A DNA stretch of 64,000 nt from positions 5,270,001 through 5,334,000 of the forward strand of contig OX485803.1 in the NCBI GenBank assembly GCA_950295325.1, written 5' to 3'. Of the stretch, positions 10,476 to 21,938 are shown piece after piece. Source of the stretch: Polytrichum commune (lineage: Eukaryota; Streptophyta; Polytrichopsida; Polytrichales; Polytrichaceae). A model generated the notes under the pieces. The model searched no databases, was not told the origin of the DNA, and worked only from the letters and a program-made list of their open reading frames with translations. The translations under genes and the position numbers were made by a program. Positions within the stretch are counted from its first letter, which is position 1, and every line of letters starts with the position of its first letter.

Positions 10476-11964
10476 CGAGTGATCAAATTAGGCAAGCCCA
10501 CCTCATATTTGAGTGGCACATAGCAAGCCTTGTAGTGATAATAGACACCAAAATGACATGTGTTACAATCGTATTGGACTATGTGATACTTAAGATGACA
10601 ATCTTTGTTATTTGCAATTTCTAACTAGATGAGACAATTCTTGATCCAATGCATTGGCCCACTTTGTTTGTGGGGGTTGAATATGCCCACAGTGGGACCT
10701 CATACCTTATTGGCATGGCACGATTTCCTGCTTTTTTCTTCGTCTCACATCTACTAGTAGAAGGACAAACTTGTTGTTACACAATAAAAACAAAAGGGTG
10801 GCTTGAACCCAAGGCTTTAACCTGAATTTTATGATGGAACACTAAGGTTAAGCCACCTAAGACCCATATATCTATATAATGGTTGTATGGGTCACAAAGT
10901 GAGTACTTATATGCTAACCACAACCCTCTAATTTAATATAAGATCTAAATTCATAACACAATGATTCAACACATCAGACTACAACATTGTACCCATGCCT
11001 AACAGTTGTATAGGGTTGCAATTTGAATCACTTGTTTTTGTATTTTATAGTTGCAAGACTTAAAAGGCTATATCATGAGAACTGAATGAATTTTGAATGT
11101 ATCCATAACATTATTATGTGTTCGATCATGTTAGCACCATTATGAATTTGCACTAGTTGTGGCATCCCATGGTTATATTCTCGGGGCCCACATGAACAAA
11201 TACACACTACTTAGTATTGTTATGTCAATAGCCAAATCATAAATTGACACTAAAAGGATGTTGATTCATGATTTAGCTATTAACATTGACTCAACATGAG
11301 ATGTTGTTCACTTCACTTGCATTTTGAGATATAAGCTATGTGGTAGAGAAATAGTGAATCTTCACTTCGAGTTTTTATAAGTTCTTTATCTCCCCTCCTG
11401 ATTTAAAATTTAAAATGGCATCTCCAATGCTTCATCACCACTGCCAACCAAATGAGACAATTCTTGATTTGATCCAGCTGCCAAAATTGTCTATGAAGTT
11501 GGAAGTCACACATACCTTAGTTTGTTTGGGTGGGCTCGGAGGTCCAAAGCCTAAGATGTGTGGACCATATGTGGGCACTCTTGTTAAGTATAGACATGTA
11601 TTTGAGTCGTATATTGCAAGGCTTGTAGTTAAGAACATACACCAAACTAATAGGCAAGACAATTAGAATTGGGAACACTAAATATCATATTAGTGTAGTG
11701 CTCATAATGTAAAGTCCGTTCTAACAATGAATGCAATGGGGAGGATCAATGTGATCAATTAAAGGGAAAAAAAATCTTTACTTTTGAACCCTTCTAACTT
11801 TTACACCTCAACTATAATTTTGGAAACTTGAAGTGACAATCTACGTAACTCATAGATACTAGCCATAATTATATGTGGAGTTGGAAGTGCCCATAATAGG
11901 TCACATATTTTAGCAGGGCACACACATAAGAAGACAAAGGTAAATGTGTGTTATTTGAATATAA
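10476..11964. other. Intergenic repeats, no gene
   Basis: Near 11660-11697 it holds a right-end fragment of the foldback family (CACTAAATATCATATTAGTG). Around 10794-10870 is a block resembling the edge of R2 (AAAGGGTGGCTT...GGTTAAGCCACCTAA). The open frames at 11415-11666 on both strands overlap and match no family. Confidence 0.4.
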
Positions 11965-12288
11965 TTCTTTGTGCACCCACTTCTCATGGGATTTGAAACA
12001 TACAATGAGTGCGAGATGATTTGCAAATCCAAATGTGCCCATAGCCATTCAATTCATATTTTCATAGCTCATAAGAATGTCTCATTCATTACCAAAGTGA
12101 AGATTTACATGCTGATGAAGTGGTGATATAGGTCTCCCAATTGACATGTTGATTATTGAACCTAGAATGGTAAAAAAAAGATTGGAACACGAAGCCCAAT
12201 CTCTTATAAATAAACACATGTCTTTTTGGTGTCCATTATTAGATCCACACCTAGCCATATACCACACTCAACAATGTATAGGTGTCCA
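11965..12288 (-). repeat. Dispersed repeat R1a (reverse)
   Basis: A nearly full-length R1a copy, from CACTTCTCATGGGATTTGAAA to ACCACACTCAACAATGTATA. It runs almost directly into another copy. Confidence 0.65.
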
Positions 12289-12344
12289 TATTATTGTTGG
12301 GTTATATTTAGGCACATCTAAATCTAGCCCATAGATATTTACCT

Positions 12345-12563
12345 CGTAATGTTCAGAAGTCATCAGAATACCTTATTCATTATCAAAGTGAAGATTCTCG
12401 TACTCGTCAAGTGGTGATCTAGGTCCCCCCAATCATGTTGTTATTGAACCTAGAAGAATGAACATATTTTGAACATGTTATCCAATCTGTTTTATACACA
12501 TCGTGCCTTTTTGATGTCCGTTCTTAAATCTAAACCTAACCACACACCACTCAAATGTAAGTT
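12345..12563 (-). repeat. Dispersed repeat R1a (reverse)
   Basis: Blocks CTTATTCATTATCAAAGTGA, TTATTGAACCTAGAAGAA and ACACACCACTCAAATGTAAG identify it. It lies head-to-tail after the previous R1a copy. Confidence 0.65.
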
Positions 12564-12863
12564 ACATATACACATTATAGCTGTGTTGGGTATTAGGCAC
12601 GTCTATCTTAGGGATTCACTAAAATGTCTAGATCGACGTAACTTGTGCATAGACAGACTTTTCGGTGAAGTTGCCGGATCATCGATCTCTGCCTGTGAGA
12701 TCTCATTCCGTTGCTGAATCATTGGCAGTAGCTTGGCAAATAACCACATGCTTAACTAGCCTAGTAGGCAACGCTCACTTCAAGCAACAAGATATGTGAG
12801 TGTTGTGCGGTTACTTTTCTTAAATGGACCTCCTATATTTGATTGGTATGTGGTTCGGTGAGG

Positions 12864-13487
12864 ATCAAAGAGCAAACATCATAAAGACACACGTTTGAAA
12901 GAGATTGGACTACGGATTCCAATAGTATTAACTTCTCTATACTCAATGGTGAACACAATTGGGAGAACCTATGTATGCAGTTAAGAAATGAACAAATGTG
13001 CACTTGTGATAACCACAACTAAAGTAGGGGAAGTCCGATTTTCAATCCAGTTTTTGCATATGTTTCATTGTAGATTTGCTAATGCAACACGAGTTTTGTT
13101 GTGTAAGTCTTACCGGTACAAGTTTGAGAACATGAAAAAGGAACTTAAATAACACCGGCATAGCTTATCCCATCCATCAAAGAGCAAACATCATAAAGAC
13201 ACTCGTTTGAAAGAGATTGGACAACGGCTTCAAATAGTATTAACTTCTCTACACCCAATGGTGAACACAATCGGGAGAACCTATGTATGCAGTTAAGAAA
13301 TCAACAAACATGCACTTGTGATAACCACAACTAAAGTAGGAGAAGTCTGATTTTCAATCCAATCTTTGCATATGTTTCATTGTAGATTTGCTAACGCAAC
13401 ACGAGTTTTGTTTTGTAAATCTAACCGGTACAAGTTTGAGAACATGAAAAAGGAACCTAATAACACCTGCATAGCTTATCCCATCCA
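12864..13487 (+). repeat. Tandem duplication, 312-bp unit (R1b sequence)
   Basis: Two direct copies, 12864-13175 and 13176-13487, beginning at ATCAAAGAGCAAACATCATA. They differ by scattered substitutions only, by eye roughly 5%. Each unit is an R1b repeat containing AATGGTGAACACAAT, ATGTGCACTTGTGATAACCA (second copy with a two-base change) and GTTTGAGAACATGAAAAAGG. The sharp junction indicates local duplication rather than two insertions. Confidence 0.9.
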
Positions 13488-13489
13488 TC

Positions 13490-15884
13490 GCCTCCAGCTA
13501 ACTTGCAGTGGGCAAGATGGCGATGGCAAGACTAGACTCACACACATACTGTTCTTAAGGTACTGGAGCTACAATAGCTTAGCTACAAACTTAACTTAGG
13601 CGGCCCCCACCGGAGGAAGAGGAAGATGAGAGTAGCTATCTTTTAGAAGTAGTAGTACTTAGCCCTGAATAAGTCTGGCACTCGATCCGAGGCTGCAGGC
13701 TTAACTTCCATAAAGTGGCGAGAAAGGAGCTGAATTGTTGTGACCAACAAGGAACAAGTTAACATATACACACCAAATCTGTTGCTGTTGCTGCTACTGC
13801 TGTATCGAGGAGGAAGAAATGTTGGCTTAGTCTAGATCTGGATCAGGCCGGTGAGGATTAGCTGCAAAGAAGAATTGGTGTAGCAGCTGGGGGGAGGGTG
13901 GGGTTCTCTACCTTTTTCTACTTATCCTAAAATTCTGTCGCCTGGCTGTCCTGGCAATGGGGTCAAGTAAGTTAAGGTACTAATGTTGATGGGCCTCCAT
14001 TAGAAATCAGCCGCGGCAGCTTGCCTGCGGGTGTTCTGTTCGGTTAATAGTTTTTTCTATCTGGGAGTTTGCCTCACTTTCCACGGCTTCCATGGGATAT
14101 TGTACGGTGGCAGAGAGCTAGAGGGGCTTAAGTTAAGTTAGAAATATGATCAGACGGAAGAGAGGGGTAGCAGACTGTGAGTTCGAGTGTCTGTTTGTGT
14201 CCGCCTTTGGGTTAGGCTGTCGTTCGGAGGGGAGGAGGTGGGCATGGTGGTTTGTCGAAGAAACCAAGAACAAGTTTTGAGGGGGAATTTGGTTTTGGGG
14301 AGGGAGGAGGAGCGTTGGGTAGTCCTGCGGGGGTTTTTTGCATTCTAAAAATTCTGGGAGCACTGAGGCAGGTGTGATCAGGTAAGGAGAGGAGGAGGAG
14401 GATGGTTGTTTTCTTCTTTTCTTCCTTCCTCTATCTTTCTGCTTTGATTCTCGAATGTTAGAGCAAAGAATTACTGTATGTGTGGTGGCTGGAGGAGGTG
14501 ATCCAATTCCTGGTCCAAGTTGATGAGAATTTCAGGAATGTGATAGTTGGATTATGCTGGAGAAGCTTGTGGGTGTAGAGTTGGGTTTGTGCGCGAGGCG
14601 GAGGAGGAGCTACAGTACCGGAGTTAATTGCTAGTGGATCAGCTTGGTGAAGCTCAAGAGTGAGTGAGTGGGTGTGTGAGTGACTGACTGACTCCAGCTA
14701 AAAGATCACTAAAGCTGTGAGAGTCACTACCTACCTTAGAGAGCTCTGCAGCGCTTCCAAGGTTAGAACTTTGGGAAATGAGTGGTGTCGGTAACAGTTC
14801 GCACAGAGATTGCTCACGTTGATGAAGGTCTGTCCTAACTTTGAAAGACGTGGTACGAGAATTAACAGCCCTGTCACCCTTTGAATCTCTCTGAAGTACT
14901 CCTCGTCAGGAACCACAGCGCACCATTTCTGGAGACTTTTTTTTAAACAACCCGGCCGCTTGAATTTGGTTGAGTTACGTTGGGCGTGCAGTGGGCATTA
15001 TTATGACTGAGAAAGTAAGTCGGTGGTGTCATATTTCTGGGTATTCAAAGTTGTGAGAAGAATTTGCATCTTATTGTTGAAATGGCCAGGCTTATAGAAA
15101 GAAGACTCGGCACTTTCTCTCTCGCCCACTTGTAAATTATATATGTGGGCGGTGAAGGAAACTACCTAATCATTATGGAACAGGCTGGAAGAGTGAAACT
15201 GACTTGGACTAATGACAATTCCCCATCTCCACCGTGGACAAATGGAATGGGAAGGAATGGGGATTTGTTCACTCATTTTCTTATCATTTGGACCTCATGA
15301 TCCCTTCTGATTCTGTGCATTTTCATCCACCTGGGCTGCCTTCCTCTCTGATCATGATCGGAGTGGTCCAAGGGGGTCCGCCTATTGGTAGTTGGAATTT
15401 AAGTTGCTTGTGGGAGAAGGTGAGGCAGACCGTTCCAGGCATCGAGTTATGTGCAGTCCATAGATGATTCAGCCATTTCGGGTGAAGCTTCGTAGCACCG
15501 TAGGTTAAGAAGGAGCAAGCTACTTTCCTTTCATGCTCTTGAATCTGGAGCTTAGGATTTAGAAGAATTAGTTAGTTAGCCTCCTGTGTAGACTCCCCAG
15601 AATTAGGCATATTCGCATGTAATTCCTTCTGCCTGTCAAATGCAAGAAGTGCGACAACAATAACCGAACGAAAACAACATCATCTTTCCTAGTATTTCTG
15701 CAGATTCGCGGACCATGTGAAGAATATCATGGCAAAGATCTGAAGAGAAAAATAAACATTCTTCCCTCGAGATGAGAAAGTTATGATGCTTAGCTGATGA
15801 TTGTGGAAAGACTAACAACTAACAATATATTATTCTTTTGGTGTGGGCTCCCTGGATGCCAGCATAAAGCGGTGAAGAATAAGG
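13490..15884. other. Upstream flank of the TAR gene
   Basis: This is the one long stretch free of the window's repeat families, with purine-rich plus-strand text (GGAGGAGG runs) around 14100-14700. It presumably holds the TAR promoter and 5' leader. I cannot place a transcription start or assign any motif with confidence. A minus-strand open frame at 14731-14916 matches no family I recognise. Confidence 0.4.
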
Positions 15885-16403
15885 ATGGATTCTCATCAAG
15901 GGACAAGGGAACCTGTTGCTGTGGCTGTGGCTGCTGCTACTGCTAGTGCAAGCTCACAATCCTCCTCCAAACGATCTGCCATGCTGCAAGTCTCCGCAGC
16001 GCTCAACATAGCTCTAATTGCACTTTTGGTTTCGCGGTGGGGACCGACTAACCATTTCTGTTATAAGCGGCAGCTCCAGAATACTCAAGCATGGCAGGGC
16101 AACTTGGATGTGAAGAACCAAAGTGACCGTTATATTGCTCCACCTACTCCTGCTGCTGCTACTGATGATGAAGAAGACAGAGTTCTCTGTTCTGCAGCCG
16201 CTGCTGGACCCAGGCTATCGTGCTCCCAAAGTGATCATATGCAGGGTTGCTCTGGCAATGGCCACTATGTCCTTCATGGTGACCCAATCGCCTCTCAAAT
16301 CTTAGGAGGAGGAAGAGGAGGAGCTTGCCATTGCCATGCATGCTTCTCTGGTCCTCAATGTGCACTGGTGGATCCGGACTGTGTCCTCAACCTATTCCAG
16401 TCA

Positions 16404-16438
<35 letters not shown>

Positions 16439-19400
16439 GATTATCTTACCATCATCCTTTTGCATCTTGCATGTCCTACTTCTCTCTGCATACGGGCTTG
16501 CATAACATACTTATGACTCTACTCGATGAGACGAGAGGAGATTCTTAAGTAGGCAAGAGGCAGCTTCTATGGCCTACATAATCACTTCCAAGTCATTCCA
16601 AATTTATTCTAGAATGTGAGATGATGCTTCAGTTGAAGTTGAGAAGAGGCAGTCATCTCATAGATTCCACATCTCGGATGTGCAAGCCTTGCACTCATGG
16701 ACGCAGGCTTAAGAGGGAATTCTTAAGCAGGCAAGAGGCAGTTCCCATGGCCCACATAAGCACCTCCAAATCATTCCAAATGTGTTCTAGAATGTCAGAC
16801 TCCAGTTTCAGAAGTTGACAAGAGGGAGACACCTCAAGTACGTACTCATCCCGGATGTGCAACCCTTGCACACCATGCACCCAGGCTTAAGATTGAACGA
16901 GAGAGCGTGTTGCCCGAGGTTGAAAGAAAGTCTGCACAATGTTCTCTGAGCTTCTGCAGAGGACTGCAGTGGAAAGTTTTCACTCTGGTTGTGGATTGGG
17001 CCCCCATTCAACCACAACTACAATCTTTTGCGTTTACACAGACGCTGTGGTTGTAGTTGAAGAGCGGATTTGACCGCAGTTATCGTTCTTCTTATTAGTG
17101 TCAATCTGTGGAGTGCGGACAAACAATTTATAGATTCTAGTGTAAACTTTGTCTAAAGAATTATTGCTTTGGCCAAGGCTTGAAGTTCTGTCTGGGTGCC
17201 ACATTTAAGTACAAAGAAAGCAGAACAAAAGATTGTAGAGTACAACCAACCATCCTCAACGACTGATGTAACTTAGTTGATGAAAGGGTGGCTTAAACCT
17301 GAATCCCATGGGAACTCCGAGGTTAAGCTACCTAAGGTTAGAATAGTGCTCGGATTAGTGACCTTCTTAGCACTTGATTTTTGGTGCATCACAACACTTA
17401 TGGTCCACCCAATCATAGCAAGGTCTCTGGGTGAACTAGATATTTTCAACCAACCATGCGGGAACTTGGGGACTTGCACTTGGGTGAGATAGGTGTTGGC
17501 CGGCTTGCCCATGTCCATTCAAGGTGTTCACTTTGAAAAGAGGCATTAGTCTTTGGGGGCCTTCTAATTCTCGTAGTGCCCATTTTGGGATCCCATATAG
17601 ATTTAGACCAACTTGAAATTGAAGCAACACGATGGAAATATCATAGTCATCTTTCTTTCTTTCTTTCTTTCTTTCTTAGTTGATGAAGTAAGAGTACTTT
17701 TAGTTGTGGTTATTAGACATGCTCCTTGTCCCTTCCTATCCCTCCAAAATAGAGCGAAAGAAAGTAAACCACCCAAAGTGGTTGTGGTTATGTGTAAACA
17801 ACCCTTGAGAATTTTGTGCACATTTGAACACATTCTGCTCCAACAATTACAATTGTTTTTATTTTATTTTTTGCCTATCTGCAGTGGGGATCCAACGATG
17901 TTTGAGTTGTATTGGTTGTCACAACCACAAGCGCCCACCATTATTCCAGCATGGCAAGGCATGAGCTACTTTGCTCACAGGCACAATTCCTATCTATTTC
18001 TGGACTACCATCTAGAACAAGCAATTCGAGAGTTGCATGACGTGGTTGGAAATGCAGTTACCCAAGGACGCTATATAGTTCTTGGTGTTGGCTCCACCCA
18101 ATTGTTTCAAGCTGCAGTTTATGCATTCGCAGGGGAAAAGCAATCTACGACCACTCCAACTAGCATTGTTTCAGCCACACCTTTCTATTCGGTATGGCTT
18201 TGTTTCACATCATGTCTTTGTTTCTATGGTGTTGATAAAACAACAACTTCTTGCAATGTTCTATCCTAGCCCCTCCGGAGGACTTCACTCTTTGTAAGCT
18301 ATTAAGAACCACGTGCCAAATAATATAGAGTGGAATAAAATCCAAAGCAATAAAATCTTTAAAATACACACACACACACACACACATAAATATAGGGTTC
18401 TAGAAAATTGTCTTGAGAATACATTAGGTATATTTCAAGAATATTCATCAATGTATGGAAAATTTTCATGTGCATTATTTAATAGTCCCCCTAAAAATAT
18501 CATTTTATTTCACGTTGTTCATATCCCTACAAGAGAGTTGCCCCCCAGATTCTAACCTATTCTTTCAAGTCCACTTATCTTACAACATGTCGCATTGAGA
18601 GCTTAAAATTGGTTGTTGGTGTGAAATACACCACTTCAACACATAATTAATGTTTGTCTCTTCTTATTCTTGGCCGGGGGTGACCATTTCAAGTCAGTCA
18701 CCAACTTGAGTTGGCCACCGTCCGCCAAAAACAAGAAGAGACAAACATTGATTACATGTTGGTCGCCATTTCAAGTTGAGAAGCCAGCCTGTATGAGTGG
18801 TGTGCAAATATAACTACATCTCAAAACCCAAGTGACCAGTCTTTGATGTTGAATAAGTGTTGATAACATATCCTTCAGGGTTTGGTTTATCTTTCCAATG
18901 CTAACTTGACATGTAGCTAGGTCTTTCATTCACATTGATTCAACTCATGATTCCAACCTTTCAGTTCTCGCAATTCAGATAAAATATAGAAGCAGAAGGT
19001 ATTGAATTTGCAAACCTATGATTAGTAGTATGCATAGATTCAATATTGATAGTTTGATGTGATTGAAGCAATATGGAAAATCAGTGTTGGCATATGAGTT
19101 TAGAGGTTTAATGGTGGTGTAAGCAGCTGCACCTGTGGAACTCTGCAGAGTTTTGAACTGCTGTCCAGCTATGGAAATTCCCAAAATTTCAAGTGGGCTG
19201 GAGATGCCTCCAAATTCCAGCAAACCTCAGCAATGGAACCTTATATCGAGTTTGTGACCTCACCCAACAATCCATGTGGATCAAGAAACAAAGCAATTGT
19301 CAACGGCACCGGACCCGTAGTGCATGATTTGGCTTACTACTGGCCACAGTACACTCCCATTACTGCTCCTGCTGACCACCCAGTGATGCTCTGGACCATA

Positions 19401-21938
19401 TCCAAGATTACTGGTCATGCCGGAACTCGCCTCGGGTAAGCACATCTCTAATCCCAAAACACAGATTTGGCCACTGGATTGAGAATCAGGACTTGTCTCA
19501 TGTGCTTGGCAATTGCAATGAATCACAAAGAATGTTTATTTCAAGTTTTAGAATTGGAGTAGAGATGCAAAGTGAAGGATCTATCTCTCTTTAAGTGATT
19601 GTATAGGCCCTCTTAATTTGAACATTTAAGCATAGAATGGTGTCTATAGTTTGAGCATGTAGTCCAATCTCATCAAAACACATCATGTTCTTTTGATGTT
19701 TGTTAACTACAAGCATTACAAGATACCACTCAAATAAAGGTGTGCAATTAAGAATCTTGACCACATAAGGTCCACAAGAAGAAAAAAAGGAAAAAAAATT
19801 AAATTAAAAAACTATGATATTGTCAATGGCATGAATTATGGTGTTGTTTCATTTTCAAGTAGATCAAAATGCCTATGTAATCATGAAAGGGGCAAGAATT
19901 ACAAGAATTAGAGGGGTCCTAAAGACTACCGCCTCTTTTTGAAGGTGAGCACCTTGAACGGACAAAGACAAGCCGGTCAGCACACTCCCCCAAGGGCAAG
20001 CCCCTAGGTTCCCACATGGGTGGGTGAAATAATCCATTTCACCCAGATACCTTGACTCTATTTGGGTGGACCATAGGTGGTAGGGTTCACCGAAAATCAA
20101 GTGCTAAGAAAGTCACCCAAACAAGTATTATTCTTGCCTTAGACGGCTTCACCTCATACTCCCCAGGGGTTTCGGGTTGAGGTGTTGGATTTCAACCAAC
20201 CCTTTAGACTACCTTATGTTCCAACTATGTGAGTATGACATGAGTACTTACTACCTCTCATAAGAAACCTTCCAACATGTTGTTGAGGTAGATAGCCCCC
20301 TTATTCAGTTACTTTCCTAATTAGGTTCCCAAATACATTGAGTGGTATGTGGTTTAGTAAAGCTCCAAGAATGGATACCAAAAAGATATGTATCCATAAG
20401 AGATTAGACTGCATGCTTAAAACATGATTCCATTCTAGGCTCAACAATCAACGTAATTGGGGGGCACCTATATGACCATTTAAATGAGCACGAGAACCTA
20501 TCACTTCGATAACGATAAGAGATTCGTACGGGCTCCAAAAATTATGAGGAAAGTCTCTGGTCCAGATTTGGATTTGCTAACTATTCTGTACTACTCACGT
20601 GTTTCCTAGCCGAGGAGAAGTGGTCTAGTCAGGAAAAAAGTAACCATTTAAGACCCATCTATCTTAGTGGACTCTTGCTACATGCACACACGTGTATGTT
20701 ATGTCTAAAGCCCTCCGTTGAAAGGTGAGAGTAGCCCACAGGCAAAGAGGCTTGTCCTAATTAATTTTTTTTTCTTCAGGAAGCCGGCATTTATATCTAG
20801 CTGTTATCTTCAGAAAAAGTGAGAAAGTAACATGGGTGTCTGGCTTTGTAGATGGGCTATTGTGAAAGACAAGAATGTCGCAGACAAAATGGCAATGTTT
20901 GTCCGGCACAATACACTTGGAGTGTCACATGAAGCACAGGCACGAGCAACAACTTTGCTACGAACGATTATGTCAAGTTACAGGAATTCACCTGTGAAGA
21001 TCGAAAAGGGGAGAGAACCCTTCTTCCACTTTGGACAGGCAGTGATGGAAAACAGGTGGAAGAGGTTACGGCAAGCATTACAAAACAGTTCTCGCTTCAC
21101 TTTGCCAGATTATGAGGCAGCATTCTGTTCCTTCTTGCAACGAGAGTTCAAGCCTAATCCAGGTTCAATCTTCAGCCTTTGCAGTTTTAGGGTTTCAGTT
21201 TAGGTTTACGGTTTCTGATCAACATCACAAAAAGTAGTTTAAACCTGCTAACTAGAGTAGCTGCAACAAGCTTTTTTACTCCATACTCTATTCTCAAGCT
21301 GTTCACACAGTAGAATTGATGGGATTGCCACACAACTTGAGCTCAGGCTCAAGCTTGCAAGTTTGGAGGGCCAAGGCAAAAGAATTTGAGCCTTAGATGT
21401 GCCTTAAATGGTGGAGCTTAGTCTCAAGGTCGGTCCCCACTTTTTTTCTTTTCTTTTCTGGATTGATTTTGCAAATTGAAGTCCAAACTCGAACAAGAAC
21501 ACTTTTCAAGTCCAATGACTACCAAGTTCATGTTTGAGAACCAATCCAAAATGAGGAACCAAAGCACATGTAAGAGCTCAAATTCTTTACCTTAGCCTGC
21601 CTAACTTGCAAGCTTGAGCTCAAGCTCAAGCTAAGTATATGTAGCTGGCCCTTGAGAGAATGCAAAGAGAGAATGTTTAGAAATTCGAGTTAGTAGTGGA
21701 GCTCCAAAATTAGTGATACCAATTTTTGATGTCTGATCTAATTTGCAATGCTACAGCTTACCTTTGGCTACACTGCAAGGGAGAAGAAGAAGATTGCCAT
21801 CTGCTGCTGCAAGAACACCGAATTCTTGTGCGCGAAGGCCCTCTATTTGGGGTGTCAAAACAATATAGTCGAGTGAGTATGCTAGATAGGGAGCCACTGT
21901 TTGACATTCTAGTTAAAAGACTTGCCTCTATCAAGTAA
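15885..21938 (+). CDS. Tryptophan aminotransferase-related (TAR/alliinase family) PLP enzyme with EGF-like domain
   Basis: Five coding exons: 15885-16399, 17885-18191, 19149-19435, 20852-21162 and 21757-21938 (1,602 bp, 533 aa). All introns are GT-AG and all junctions keep frame. Residues 1-30 are Ala/Ser-rich, 32-51 a membrane anchor. Eight cysteines between 102 and 166 form the EGF-like alliinase domain. The alliinase C domain follows: [12 protein letters not shown] across junction 1, the SPNNPCG loop (312-318), [12 protein letters not shown] (334-345), PLP lysine K360 in [13 protein letters not shown] with R368 behind it, and RVSMLDR near the C-terminus. TAA1/TAR enzymes convert L-tryptophan to indole-3-pyruvate, which feeds auxin synthesis. 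Alliinases share the fold but cleave alkyl-cysteine sulfoxides. The EGF domain points to the TAR3/TAR4/alliinase-like branch rather than TAA1, so substrate is uncertain. Odd: Cys317 where relatives usually have Asp. Introns 1 and 3 hold several repeats. The CCT gene lies downstream in convergent orientation. Confidence 0.88.
16407..16435. repeat. (CT)n microsatellite in TAR intron 1
   Basis: Fourteen or more CT units begin seven bases after the exon 1 splice donor (GTCAGT at 16400). Confidence 0.95.
16541..16894. repeat. Tandem duplication in TAR intron 1, about 178-bp unit
   Basis: The two units start ATTCTTAAGTAGGCAAGAGG (16541) and ATTCTTAAGCAGGCAAGAGG (16719). Each ends near CGCAGGCTTAAG or CCCAGGCTTAAG. 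They have diverged by substitutions and small indels, so the duplication is older than the one at 12864. Confidence 0.85.
17270..17560 (-). repeat. Dispersed repeat R2 (reverse) in TAR intron 1
   Basis: Read on the minus strand it matches 19905-20225 block for block, including CACCTTGAATGGACA, TTCACCCAGA, GATTGGGTGGACCATA and AAATCAAGTGCTAAGAA. Confidence 0.7.
17651..17677. repeat. (CTTT)n microsatellite in TAR intron 1
   Basis: Six to seven CTTT units, about 200 bp before exon 2. Confidence 0.95.
18366..18386. repeat. (AC)n microsatellite in TAR intron 2
   Basis: Ten AC units lie shortly after exon 2. Confidence 0.95.
19555..19745 (-). repeat. Dispersed repeat R1a (reverse) in TAR intron 3
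   Basis: Contains TTTGAGCATGTAGTCCAATC, ACATCATGTTCTTTTGATG and ATACCACTCAAATAAAGGTG, the R1a start read backwards. Confidence 0.65.
19905..20225 (+). repeat. Dispersed repeat R2 in TAR intron 3
   Basis: Same block order as 2632-2975 and the complement of 17270-17560: AAAGACTACCGCC, CACCTTGAACGGACA, GGGCAAGCCCCTAGG, TTTGGGTGGACCATA and AAATCAAGTGCTAAGAAAG. Two R2 copies therefore sit within one gene, in opposite orientation. Confidence 0.7.
20330..20622 (+). repeat. Dispersed repeat R1a in TAR intron 3
   Basis: A full-length forward copy, from TTGAGTGGTATGTGGTTTAG through CATTCTAGGCTCAACAATCA to CGAGGAGAAGTGG. It ends about 230 bp before the exon 4 acceptor. Confidence 0.7.

Noticed and set aside
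14731-14916. Minus-strand 61-codon frame reading VPDEEYFREIQRVTGLL
   Set aside because: It looks protein-like but has no recognised domain, no clear start or splice context, and lies in the TAR upstream flank.
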